Positions 16,698 to 25,282 of a stretch of 64,000 nucleotides of DNA are shown here, piece by piece. A model generated the notes under the pieces. That model was given only the letters and a program-made list of their open reading frames with translations. It did no database searches and was not told the origin of the DNA. The position numbers and the translations under genes are program-made. The DNA is taken from the NCBI RefSeq assembly GCF_002005305.1, contig NZ_CP014782.1, forward strand, positions 1-64,000. The letters run 5' to 3'. This DNA is from Shewanella psychrophila. Lineage in GTDB: Bacteria; Pseudomonadota; Gammaproteobacteria; Enterobacterales; Shewanellaceae. The stretch's first letter is position 1. Every line of letters starts with the position of its first letter.

Positions 16698-18296
16698 CTA
16701 TGAGTCACATTTACTGTTAAGTAGATCTTTTATTACTTTGCCTAATGCTAGACCTAGTAGTGGAGGAACTGCATTACCAACTTGGGTATATTGTGGTACT
16801 TCAAATTTTCTCATTTGACCGCCTGTAGTAACCTTGGAGCGGAATACGAAATTATCAGGGAAAGATTGAATTCTAGCCATTTCTCTTACAGTTAGCACTC
16901 TTAATTCATCTTCATCATAATGGCAAGCATCATCTGGAATAGATAAGGCTGCTGGTGCTGGTGAATTTGGGGCGAGTGCTTTCTGTGTTTGCTTTTTAGT
17001 GGGATGTGACAATAAATAAGTTATAAACGATTCTTTGTTTAAAAATAATTCTAGCTTTCCACTTTCTTTTAGATAGCAGTATTCTTTTACTTCATTCCAA
17101 ATATTATCATCTAGTTGAGTATCGCTACCCTTTAAAATTGCAAAAACAGCTTTAGTTACAGAACGATTATCTATCTGTTGAAGTACTTGATAAAGACGGA
17201 ACCTGCGCTTCACTATTTCACTATTATTTCTTTGTTCGTTATTGGGGATTTCGCCTTCTCTTTTTTTGAGAGAGTTAGAGAATGTTTTATTTAAGTTTTT
17301 AACAAACTTTGATGGTGAACTTGGCTTCTTTTGTTTCAAATCATCTAACGCTTCACAAACTGAAACTTCTTCTCTACTTACTAGATGATGTAAAAATGAA
17401 TTTTTATATAGAGCGAAATCTGCTGGTTTTGTAGCATCAAAATATGGAATTGATCCAAATTTCACGCTTTCGACATCCATTTTAACGGCTTGAAAAAAGC
17501 TTTCAGATAGCTTGAATAGCTTAGATTCAGTGCTATCACTTTTGAAGTTGATAGCTAATAGATCGTAAATATCTTCTCGTATAGCTATCATAATAAAACG
17601 AGGTCGGTTTTGAGCTACACCCGCTAACCGGGCATTTATGTGAAGGCATAGAGGGATATAACCTTTTGTAGCGAAAACTTTTGCGACTTCGAACCAAGCA
17701 TGGAAAGAGTTACCCTCATCATCTTTGAAAGCTCGCAATATTCCAGTGACGTTTTCTAAAACAGCAATTTTAGGTCTTACATGAGAAACAAATTTAGCAA
17801 ACTCCCATGGTAATGAGTTTTTATCGCAATCTTTTTTACGTAAACCAGCCATGCTAAAGCTTTGACAAGGTGGGCCGCCTGAAACAAGGTCTAAACCGCC
17901 ATCTCCGAAAGCATCTTGTAATTTTTCTACAAGCTCAGGAGTTTTTTCCAGTAATTTATTTAGTTCAACAATGCTTCCAATTACCAGCTTTCCTTGTAAT
18001 TCATTTAAATCTTTAGGGATGTCACTAAATCCTTCGCCAGAGGAGAAAGAAGGCGAATTAAATGGGTTTTCTCTTAACCTAGATTTTAAGTCGCTGAATT
18101 GACTATTTAACCAATATGATTGGTTTGGTTTCCCACCATTGTTTGCGATTTCTTCTAGGTTTTCATTTAAGAAGTTATAAGCAAATGTCTCTGCAGCCAT
18201 AGGTGATAATTCATTGGCCATGACTAGCTTGAAGTCGGCCTTATCTAAGCCTAATGATAAGCCACCGCAGCCTGCGAATAATTCGATATGGTTCAA
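16698..18296 (-). CDS. C5-cytosine DNA methyltransferase (restriction-modification)
   Basis: 532 residues, an intact Dcm-like enzyme that transfers methyl from SAM to cytosine C5. Motif I FAGCGGLSLG (7-16), motif IV GGPPCQSFSMAG with catalytic C144, motif VI ENV (181-183), motif VIII QNRPR (229-233), motif IX around RELARIQ-like VREMARIQSFPDNFVF and motif X QVGNAVPP (about 509) are all present. The segment between VIII and IX (target recognition) is long, about 240 residues. The start is TTG at 18296 with TAGGTG upstream; no ATG fits the N-terminus. It is divergent from an MvaI/BcnI-type nuclease gene, its probable partner. Target sequence cannot be read from the gene. Confidence 0.92.
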   Translation of the reverse strand: MNHIELFAGCGGLSLGLDKADFKLVMANELSPMAAETFAYNFLNENLEEIANNGGKPNQSYWLNSQFSDLKSRLRENPFNSPSFSSGEGFSDIPKDLNELQGKLVIGSIVELNKLLEKTPELVEKLQDAFGDGGLDLVSGGPPCQSFSMAGLRKKDCDKNSLPWEFAKFVSHVRPKIAVLENVTGILRAFKDDEGNSFHAWFEVAKVFATKGYIPLCLHINARLAGVAQNRPRFIMIAIREDIYDLLAINFKSDSTESKLFKLSESFFQAVKMDVESVKFGSIPYFDATKPADFALYKNSFLHHLVSREEVSVCEALDDLKQKKPSSPSKFVKNLNKTFSNSLKKREGEIPNNEQRNNSEIVKRRFRLYQVLQQIDNRSVTKAVFAILKGSDTQLDDNIWNEVKEYCYLKESGKLELFLNKESFITYLLSHPTKKQTQKALAPNSPAPAALSIPDDACHYDEDELRVLTVREMARIQSFPDNFVFRSKVTTGGQMRKFEVPQYTQVGNAVPPLLGLALGKVIKDLLNSKCDS

Positions 18297-18468
18297 TATA
18301 CACCTACAAGAAGAAATTTTGACTTTGGGGATTCTAATCGAAAAAGGTTATAAAGTCCAGGCATTCAGGTCTAGTTTTTATAATCTAATCTTGACAGTTA
18401 AAATACTTAAATATACCTTATAAACAAGGCTTTGGAGAGAAGCCTACAACCCAATAAAGTAAAGACCC

Positions 18469-18580
18469 TATGCGTCCTCTCTGTAAAAACTAGTTTCGTT
18501 AGCACTAATTAGCTTATTTTTGGGTAGTAAGTCTGGTGTATAACTCATTGAAACTTAAGTTTTTACAGAGGTGTATGCGT
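18469..18580. promoter_or_regulatory. Inverted repeat bracketed by TATGCGT direct repeats, between R and M genes
   Basis: CTCTGTAAAAAC (18479-18490) is repeated as its exact complement GTTTTTACAGAG (18559-18570), 68 bp apart. Outside them lies the same 7-mer, TATGCGT, at 18469-18475 and 18574-18580. The second copy overlaps the GTG start of the nuclease gene. This is either a 98-bp mini-insertion with a 7-bp target duplication or a pair of operator arms for control of the restriction genes. Confidence 0.6.
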
Positions 18581-20048
18581 GACTTCAGAACAAAGCCATT
18601 CTAAAAATCCCTTCATAAATATTGAGCGGTTAAAGCAAAAAGCAAAAAAGCTCAAAAAATCACAAAATATAACCCAATCAGAAGCCCTGTTACTCGTTGC
18701 GCAACAAGTAAACTTTGGAAATTGGAAAGCTGTTCTTAAAGCTTTTGATAAACAGCAAGTTTTATCAAGACCAGATCCTTTTGCATCTAAAAAAGTTGAG
18801 GATGGAGAACTAAACCAATTAGATGTTGGTAGTTATCATACTGATAGTAAGGAACTTCTAGTAAGTAAAAACAAATCATTATTAACAAAGTTAGGAATTG
18901 AATTTTCTATTTTTGAACCAACTACTACAGGTTTAAAAAAATCAATACTCGATGCTACTCAACCAGTTAGAACACACTTTGAACTCACAAATTTTCATGA
19001 TTATGAAAATCAAGGCCAAGGACAAAAATCTAAAGTAAAGAAAAGTGCATTTTTCATCTCGGATAAAGGGTGTAATGCATCAAAAGTTAGTCTTTATAGG
19101 CCTGAAACTAAGAAAGGTGATCCTAGAATGTGGTTCACCAAGTTGGGTGATTTCGCTGATTCTGGAGATCAAATAGCCATTGTTGTCAGTGAAGATTCTG
19201 CATATTTAATAAACCTGAGTACCAATGCCTTAGAGTTAGAGGCTAGTAAACCAAATTTGATTCAAGAGATTAGTCCTAGTTATGGTATTAAAACTACGGA
19301 TTTACAAAGTTTTATAAATAAGTACTTAGCTGCTAGCAATAGTATATCTTATGAGCTTTTAGCTAAATTAAAGGTGCTAGCTAAAAAACCTCTTCGAGCC
19401 ATTATGGAAGGTAATACTGCAATTGGTATGTCTATAGAGGCAGCTTTAGATATTGAGGCTAACTCTAGTAAATTGCCCGACTACAAAGGGATTGAATTAA
19501 AATCTGGGCGCGGTAACAAGACTAGAACGACCCTATTTGCACAAGTTGCTGATTGGGGGCTTAGTACTTGTAAAAGTAGTGCAGCCATTTTGGACCAATA
19601 TGGCTATGCTCGAGAAAACGATTTTAGGCTTTACTGTACGCTCAGCACTAACAGGGCTAACAGCCAAGGGTTGAAATTTGAGTTTAACCGTGAAAAAGAT
19701 GAATTGAATGAGATTCATAGTAGTGGGGATCATGTAGCAACTTGGCCTGGTAATCTATTGCGTCAGAGATTAAAAGAAAAGCATGCTGAAACCTTCTGAA
19801 TAGAGGCAAAAAGTCAATTTATTGAAGGTGTTGAGCATTTTAACCTATTATCAGTTGTACACACAAAGTCGCCTTTATTAGGTCAACTTATGCCTTTGGT
19901 CGAAAGTGGAGTAATAACAATGGATCATTTGATTAAGCGTACTGGAGGTGTAAAGCCCAAAGTTGCAGAGAAAGGGCCGTTATTTAAGATAAATAAGCGA
20001 GATTTGAGTCTTTTATTTCCTGAACCTGTAAAGTATTACCTAACCTAG
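18579..20048 (+). pseudogene. MvaI/BcnI-family restriction endonuclease with in-frame TGA
   Basis: The open frame from GTG 18579 (AGAGGTG upstream) stops at TGA 19797-19799 after 406 codons. Reading straight on in the same frame gives 82 more codons (IEAKSQFIEGVEHFNLLSVV, then HTKSPL..., ITMDHLIKR, EKGPLFKINKRDLSLLFPEP, VKYYLT) to TAG 20046-20048, which is the expected C-terminus of this family; the TGA falls where Trp (TGG) is expected. The nuclease core D301..E306-x-K308 (DYKGIELKSGR) lies before the TGA. An extra N-terminal helical domain (about 10-55) precedes the nuclease. The short product lacks the last sixth and is probably inactive or weak. GTG start. Confidence 0.82.
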
Positions 20049-20060
20049 TTAATAAAGTTT

Positions 20061-20085
20061 AGCTGTATCTAATTCTGATACAGCT
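20061..20085 (+). terminator. Hairpin after the endonuclease reading frame
   Basis: AGCTGTATC-TAATTCT-GATACAGCT, a perfect 9-bp stem starting 13 bp after the TAG at 20046-20048. The T tract after it is weak. Its position fits a gene that originally ended at 20048 rather than at the internal TGA. Confidence 0.6.
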
Positions 20086-20547
20086 TGAGTATTTATAAGT
20101 GCATTAAAATCCTCTTAAAATATTAACCATATAAAAATCAATGTAGTTATGTACTATAATTAAGTAGTGTAACCTTCTTCGGTATTTAGTCATGCACCAA
20201 TACAAACAAGAGTTTGGTGAAGCTTTTGATCTTGGTTTTGAGCTTAGCCATTTTTCATTTCTTAAAGATAAAAGTTGGCATAATGACGTGTGTCCAAGCT
20301 TTATGTTTAAGGCCAAGGTGAACTCTGATATTTCAGTTGGTCTAGAGCAAAGTGAGCAATACCTCGTCTTGTGGGTTGACTATTTCAAGAGCCTGTAAAT
20401 AATTTTGTGTAACTACCTTTCAATCAGTACCCTATGTGGGTCAATGGAAGGTAGAGTATGAATAAAAAAGAACTAGAAGCATTCGCTAAACAAGCCGCTA
20501 AAGGCATTAAAACCGAAGCCGATTTAAATGACTTTAGGGCTATGCTA

Positions 20548-21600
20548 GGCGTTGTTGATCAAATCCTCGCTATAGATGCAGCTACTCCAAGGGTTTGAGC
20601 TAACTAGGCAGCCTGTTTCCTAACTGGCATTCCTAGTCTTATGACTTTGTTCATTGCCTTTACACCTGCCAGCGCTTCACCTACTTGAGCATTATAATCT
20701 CGTAGGCTAAGTTTCGGACTAATTAGTTGCTTATATCGGTACATTGCTGTTTCAGATAGTGACCGTAAGTGATAGTCATTTTCCTTCTTCCATTGCGCTA
20801 ACTCATTATTTTTGAGGGCTCTCACAGCCTCGTTTCGAGGGTGCCCATCCTCCCAAAACCCAGCACTGCTTCTTGGTGGGATAGTGGGTTTGCAACCTTT
20901 ACGCTGAAGGAGTTTGTGACACGCTTTGGTGTCGTATGCTCCATCAGCAGAAACTTGTTTAATCTGTCTTCTTAACGGCTTGATTAATGTGGGTAACACT
21001 TCATTATCAGCAACGTTAACCAGAGTGACTTCTGCTGCTACGACTTCATGCGTATTAGCATCTACTGCGAGGTGTAACTTACGCCAGGTACGACGCTTTT
21101 CTTTACCATACTTTCGAGTCTTCCATTCTCCCTCGCCGTAAACTTTAAGGCCCGTTGAATCAATCACTACATGTGCCACAGAGCCACGACTCGGTGAGCG
21201 ATATTTGATATTTACGGTCTTGGCACGTTTGCTAATGCAGCTATAGCTTGGTGAGGTTAGTGGCACATTCATAAGCTGGAAAACCGAGGTAGTGAAACCT
21301 TCTAGTGCTCTCAGTGATAAGTTGAATACACCTTTAACAACCAATGCAGTTTCAATAGCAACATCAGAGTAAATATACCCACGGCCACGGCGGCCGTGAT
21401 GTTCAGAGCAACACCAAGAGCTAATGGCGTGCTCATCAATCCAAAAGGTCAAGGACCCTCGATTAATCAATGCCTTGTTGTACTGAGACCAATTGGTCAT
21501 TTTACGCTTAGCTTTACCCATCTTGATGTTTCCAATAACCACATTGGAAGATCAGATCACATAAGCTGCAAAAGGTTCAATCGATTTAGGAAACAAGGCC
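20548..21600 (-). mobile_element. IS5-family (IS903 group) insertion sequence
   Basis: 1053 bp flanked by GCTATGCTA at 20539-20547 and 21601-21609, a 9-bp target duplication as expected for the IS903 group. Terminal inverted repeats are GGCGTTGTTGATCAAATC (20548-20565) and GGCCTTGTTTCCTAAATC read inward from 21600; both resemble the IS903 end. It is inserted in the transposase gene of the IS256-family element. Confidence 0.95.
20604..21521 (-). CDS. IS5/IS903-group transposase
   Basis: 305 residues from ATG 21521 (an upstream start at 21542 adds seven residues and is less likely). DDE-type transposase: the first Asp in VVIDSTGLKVYGEGEWK, the second in QVSADGAYDT, and the Glu in the late helix SLSETAMYRYKQL. 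N-terminal NWSQYNKALINRGSLTFWID is characteristic of the group. The frame is intact, so the element may still move. It is transcribed opposite to the IS256 gene it disrupts. Confidence 0.95.
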   Translation of the reverse strand: MGKAKRKMTNWSQYNKALINRGSLTFWIDEHAISSWCCSEHHGRRGRGYIYSDVAIETALVVKGVFNLSLRALEGFTTSVFQLMNVPLTSPSYSCISKRAKTVNIKYRSPSRGSVAHVVIDSTGLKVYGEGEWKTRKYGKEKRRTWRKLHLAVDANTHEVVAAEVTLVNVADNEVLPTLIKPLRRQIKQVSADGAYDTKACHKLLQRKGCKPTIPPRSSAGFWEDGHPRNEAVRALKNNELAQWKKENDYHLRSLSETAMYRYKQLISPKLSLRDYNAQVGEALAGVKAMNKVIRLGMPVRKQAA

Positions 21601-22986
21601 GCTATGCTAACCAAAGTCACTGTTGAGGCCGCATTAAATGCTGAACTCGATCATCACTTAGGCTATCAAAAAAACGAGAAGGTCGCGGCTGGTAATAACC
21701 GCAATGGCTACTCCCACAAACAAATAAAGACCGAAGATGGATGCTTCGAGTTAGACACTCCCCGTGACCGAAATGGTAGCTTTGAGCCTGAGATTGTTAA
21801 AAAGAACCAAAGCCGCTTCACCTCGATGGATGACAAAATTTTACATCTTTATGCGAAAGGAATGACGACACGAGATATTGTCGATACCTTTGATGAGATG
21901 TATGGCGCAGAGATATCACCAACGCTAATTTCTCGCGTCACTAACTCAGTCCTTGAGCGTGTCGTCGAATGGCAATCTCGTCCGCTAGAACCCGTGTATC
22001 CTATCGTTTACCTTGACTGTATTGTGGTTAAAATCAGGGAGAACAGTAAGGTCATCAACAAAGCTATTTTCCTCGCGCTTGGCGTTAACCTCGAAGGCCA
22101 TAAAGAGTTACTTGGCATGTGGATAGCAGAGAACGAGGGCGCTAAGTTTTGGTTAAATGTACTGACAGAGCTTCAAAATCGTGGACTCAAAGATATCCTC
22201 ATCGCCTGCATTGACGGTCTAAAAGGTTTTCCTGATGCCATAAATACCGTGTTCCCAAACACTCAAATCCAGCTCTGCATCGTCCATATGGTTCGAAACT
22301 CGATGAAGTTTGTGCCGTACAAAGATTACAAGGCGGTGACAGCTGATTTAAAGAGGATTTACCAGTCAGTGACCGAAGAGGAAGCGTTGCTTAATTTGGA
22401 ACGTTTTGGCGAGCAATGGGACGCTAAATATCCTAGTATCTCAGCATCCTGGCACAGGCACTGGACTAATCTTAATACGCTATTTAATTACCCTCAAGAC
22501 ATCCGGAAAGCCATCTATACAACTAATGCTATCGAGTCATTAAACAGTGTGATTAGGAAAGCAATCAAGAATCGTAAGCTCTTCCCAAATGATGACTCAG
22601 CGAAGAAAGTCGTTTACTTGGCGATTATGCAAGCTTCGAAGAAGTGGACCATGCCGATAAGAAACTGGAAACCAGCACTCAATCGTTTTATTATTGAATT
22701 TGAAGATCGAATAGCAGACTATATATAATTTAGGTAGTTACACAGAATCTGCTACAGGGTCTATTTCAATGGAACCCCCGACGAGGATGAACGTGAGAAT
22801 GCCGGCTCTAGTCGCTACACAGTGATCACAGCAACAGCTACCCGTTTCAGCACTTCTGAATGCGATATAGAAATAGGCCATGACGAAGACAGTATCATCC
22901 TATTTGAATCTGAAGATCCCAAAGCACTAACGCAATTTCTTGAAAAATATCGCCTATCAACCCCCACCTCTTTAGTAACAAGCTAA

Positions 22987-23215
22987 TTAGTCGTAGATCG
23001 AAGAGAAACACTGTTTTTGCTTTTTAATTACCAGTGTAGATGCGGCTGCGAGTTTCGGTTTCAGGGATGAAACCGCAAAGCGTATAGGGATATATTCACA
23101 GCGCCTCGCAGAAGTGTCTGCACTAAAGCCTGCTGCAAGCAATAAACACCAATATAGCCATGCTGCCAAATCCCCCACCAAGCAAAAATACAGCCAAATG
23201 AACCCAACAGACTAA
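22987..23215 (-). repeat. Hairpin-rich dispersed repeat, copy R5
   Basis: Reverse orientation, starting right after the stop of the interrupted gene. Read on the plus strand it has GTGTAGATGCGGCTGCGAG, the hairpin CGGTTTC-AGGGAT-GAAACCG (23056-23075), the short hairpin GTAT-AGGGAT-ATAT (23082-23095), CTCGCAGAAGTGTCTGCA and the distal CAAAAATACAGCC / GAACCCAACAG block. Confidence 0.8.
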
Positions 23216-23273
23216 CCTTCAAAGCTATTACTCAAACTTGTTAGCTGACAAGTAAGTTAACTCCTGTTTTAAC

Positions 23274-24563
23274 TCAAAATAGTGAGCTGTTTTCGGTTCT
23301 GCGCTGTGAAAGTGTGCTTTCAACCTCTTTAATTGTCTGTTTAGATACACCAATATCTTTTGCTAATTCAGCAAAACTAGCAGTGATATCAACGATCTCC
23401 TCTATAAGCTGCTTGGCCTCTTGCCAGCGGTTAAAGCCTGCGGTTTCGGCCAGCTTCTGTATTGTGGCTAAAGGTGGCTGTTTCCCATGACCAATAAATG
23501 AAGTTGAGTGTTCATTAAATGGGTGTGGGCTGTAGGTAGTATCGTAAAACGGTGCTGGACTCCAGCGACCCGAGTCATCTTGCAAAAATGCCCAGTTTTT
23601 ACTGTGATCATCTTGATTACTGGCAAAGAGATTAAACATCGCACGACTAAATTGCAGCCTGCCTACTGCAGGTGATTTACATAGATGACGGCTCATCTTA
23701 ATTAAGTCTTCATAATCTAAACTCGGCATTCTAAAGTCTGCATCTAAAAGACCGCATGCACTATGCATGTGAATGCGACCTGCCGTTTTATCTATGCCGT
23801 TATCTACCCAGTCAAATCGTTTTAACGCCAGCCAAGCTGGAGCTCCACTACTTGCAGGAGCCTCTAATAATTTCCATTTTGGAGGCTCAAGCTGCAAACT
23901 GTTTGCCATTTGAAGATAAACGGCCTCACATAGCCCCTCTTCATGGCCGAGTGACAAGTTTTTTGACGTGAACTTAACAAGCCAAGCCTCATCACCTTGC
24001 TTGGGTACTGTTCGACAGGTTTTATGATCACTTTCATTCAGATAGATTTGCGCTTTAGGGCGAGCACCGCCAGAGCTGCCTGCTGTGACTAGGGCTGCAA
24101 GTACCTCATCAGTTTGGCCATCAAACAGAGCCTGTGCCTGCAAGCCAAGGTGAGCGATATCGACATCATCATTCACTTTTTCTTGGTATTGATACTCAGG
24201 CGTAAAAATAAGTGAACCCATGGCATTGGATCCAACAAAGGCTAACCGATCCATTGCGGTAATTTGTGCTAACCCTATTCCCTGCTGCCTAAACACTCTG
24301 TCTTGCAGTAGAAGCCCCCATCCATCAGGTAAGCTGTCGGCAAAGACACCATGTAAACCACCGTGAGGTGCTCTGGGGGCAAGTTGTAACTCGCTACTGT
24401 CAGACATTGTAAATGGCGAAAGGTTACCAAACTGCTGCAAGTAATCGTTACTGTATTGAAAGTATACACCTTGACGGTTTTGAGCTAATTGACCAACAGT
24501 TACTTGCTTTCCTGACATTAAAGTTCTGTCGATCTCCAGCTTCTGAATTGGCTTAAAACTCAT
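23274..24563 (-). CDS. hipA: HipA-family serine/threonine kinase toxin
   Basis: 429 residues, full HipA length. The N-terminal HipA-N/couple-hipA region (VYFQYSNDYL...LPDGWGLLLQDR) is followed by the Gly/Ser loop AGSSGGARPKA, whose Ser is autophosphorylated in E. coli HipA, the catalytic NQDDHSKNWAF, and the metal-binding YDTTYSP. HipA phosphorylates glutamyl-tRNA synthetase in E. coli and causes dormancy. The start overlaps the end of the hipB-like gene by 11 bp. A C-terminal helical tail with a helix-turn-helix-like pattern (DIGVSKQTIKEVESTL) is present. Confidence 0.92.
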   Translation of the reverse strand: MSFKPIQKLEIDRTLMSGKQVTVGQLAQNRQGVYFQYSNDYLQQFGNLSPFTMSDSSELQLAPRAPHGGLHGVFADSLPDGWGLLLQDRVFRQQGIGLAQITAMDRLAFVGSNAMGSLIFTPEYQYQEKVNDDVDIAHLGLQAQALFDGQTDEVLAALVTAGSSGGARPKAQIYLNESDHKTCRTVPKQGDEAWLVKFTSKNLSLGHEEGLCEAVYLQMANSLQLEPPKWKLLEAPASSGAPAWLALKRFDWVDNGIDKTAGRIHMHSACGLLDADFRMPSLDYEDLIKMSRHLCKSPAVGRLQFSRAMFNLFASNQDDHSKNWAFLQDDSGRWSPAPFYDTTYSPHPFNEHSTSFIGHGKQPPLATIQKLAETAGFNRWQEAKQLIEEIVDITASFAELAKDIGVSKQTIKEVESTLSQRRTENSSLF

Positions 24564-24852
24564 CTTTTAATACCTCTTCAATGGAAGTCGGCATTTTAGA
24601 GTGCTTGATTAATGAGGAGGTTCGCGTCAACTCATATAATCGTGCCAATTCATCTAAGCTTTGCCATAGCAACAGTAGTTGACGAAATGATATCTGACCC
24701 GTTAGCTCAAATTTTTTTATCGTAGGCGCAGGAACACAGCTACGCAGTGCTAATGCATCACGGGAAAGACTTTGTTGTTCTCGCAACTTCCTCAGGTGAA
24801 CAGCAAAAGCTAATTGGACATCTTTATCATCTAGTAATTGAAATGGAGGCAT
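24553..24852 (-). CDS. hipB: HipB-like helix-turn-helix antitoxin
   Basis: 99 residues from ATG 24852, preceded by ACAGG at a suitable distance; a GTG at 24861 could add three residues. XRE-type helix-turn-helix: LRKLREQQSLSRDALALRSC then VPAPTIKKFE. It should bind the HipA protein and repress the operon. The overlap with hipA and two identical-form palindromes upstream support this role. Confidence 0.88.
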   Translation of the reverse strand: MPPFQLLDDKDVQLAFAVHLRKLREQQSLSRDALALRSCVPAPTIKKFELTGQISFRQLLLLWQSLDELARLYELTRTSSLIKHSKMPTSIEEVLKDEF

Positions 24853-24871
24853 AGCAAGCACCTGTGGACAT

Positions 24872-24916
24872 AATAGTATCTATTATAACTTAAAAGTGGC
24901 AAGAATAGACACTATT
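24872..24916 (-). promoter_or_regulatory. Paired HipB operators
   Basis: Two palindromes of the same form, AATAG-TAT-CTATT (24872-24884) and AATAG-ACA-CTATT (24904-24916), centres 32 bp apart (about three helical turns), directly upstream of hipB. Arms are identical and only the 3-bp spacer differs. Confidence 0.75.
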
Positions 24917-25139
24917 GTATCCAAATTGAGTGTGCTGTCTCTCCCTCACTTTCTATATATTAATAAAGTAGTCAATAAAGGGGTAGTAGCTAATTAAGCG
25001 GAAATTAATCGATATATACTTTTTGGGCTATAAAATGCCTATGTCTATTCCAAATTATCGTGGTGAGAATGCTCTTTTTTCAAACGTTAACCTAGATACT
25101 CAATCTAAGAAGATAATTAAAGCTATCACCACGGCGAAT

Positions 25140-25265
25140 ATGGCGAAGCCATGTGCTAATGAGCGAGAGCTAGGGATAGCGAACTGGCCGTTTAACAGGG
25201 ACGTTATTGGTACACAGAGGACACGGAGAAAAGACTAAGTCGAAGAAATACAGCCCAATGAACCC
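25140..25265 (-). repeat. Hairpin-rich dispersed repeat, partial copy R6
   Basis: Reverse orientation. It keeps the hairpin GCT-AGGGAT-AGC (about 25171-25182), CGAACTGGCCGTTTAACAGG, the hairpin AAC-AGGGAC-GTT and the distal block AAATACAGCCCAATGAACCC, but lacks the GCCGCATCTACAC signature. Confidence 0.7.
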
Positions 25266-25282
25266 AACTAAAGCTAATTACG

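Larger units (their letters stand above)
20458..22728 (+). pseudogene. IS256-family transposase gene split by an IS903-like element
   Basis: The 5' part starts at ATG 20458 (MNKKELEAFAKQAAKGIKTE, ADLNDFRAML) and stops matching at 20547; the 3' part resumes at 21610 (TKVTVEAALNAELDHHLGYQ). Joined across one target copy they give a complete transposase of about 402 residues with the family features: GYSHKQIKTEDG, DTPRDRNGSFEPEIVKKNQ, Asp in YLDCIVVKIRE, Asp in IACIDGLKGFPDAI and the late Glu in TTNAIESLNSVIRK. As it stands, a truncated 374-residue protein could start at ATG 21604 but lacks the N-terminal end-binding part. Confidence 0.92.
20389..22760 (+). mobile_element. IS256-family insertion sequence, itself interrupted
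   Basis: Flanked by CTATTTCAA at 20380-20388 and 22761-22769, a 9-bp target duplication whose removal restores the host reading frame. The ends are imperfect inverted repeats sharing CCTGTA and TGTGTAACTACC (left about 20389-20418, right about 22733-22760). Without the nested element the length is about 1310 bp, normal for this family. It carries one transposase gene. Confidence 0.93.
20192..22986 (+). pseudogene. Unknown 137-residue gene interrupted by an IS256-family element
   Basis: The gene begins at ATG 20192 (HQYKQEFGEAFDLGFELSHF, SFLKDKSWHNDVCPSF, YLVLWVDYF) and is cut at 20388. Removing the insertion and one copy of the 9-bp repeat joins it in frame at 22770 (NGTPDEDERENAGSSRYTVI, then TATATRFSTSECDIEIGHDE, ending LVTS) to TAA 22984-22986: 414 bp, 137 residues. 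The left stub ends KSL inside the IS. I do not know the function; it looks like a cytosolic protein often seen near mobile or defence genes. It follows the restriction endonuclease gene in the same direction. Confidence 0.8.

Noticed and set aside
19797..19799. TGA in the endonuclease gene as a selenocysteine codon
   Set aside because: The expected residue is Trp, no Cys homology is evident there, and no SECIS-like hairpin was seen just after it; a nonsense mutation is simpler.
25023..25238. 71-codon plus-strand frame between hipB and the Fic gene
   Set aside because: Most of it is repeat R6 and it has no ribosome site; similar frames in other copies are unrelated in sequence.
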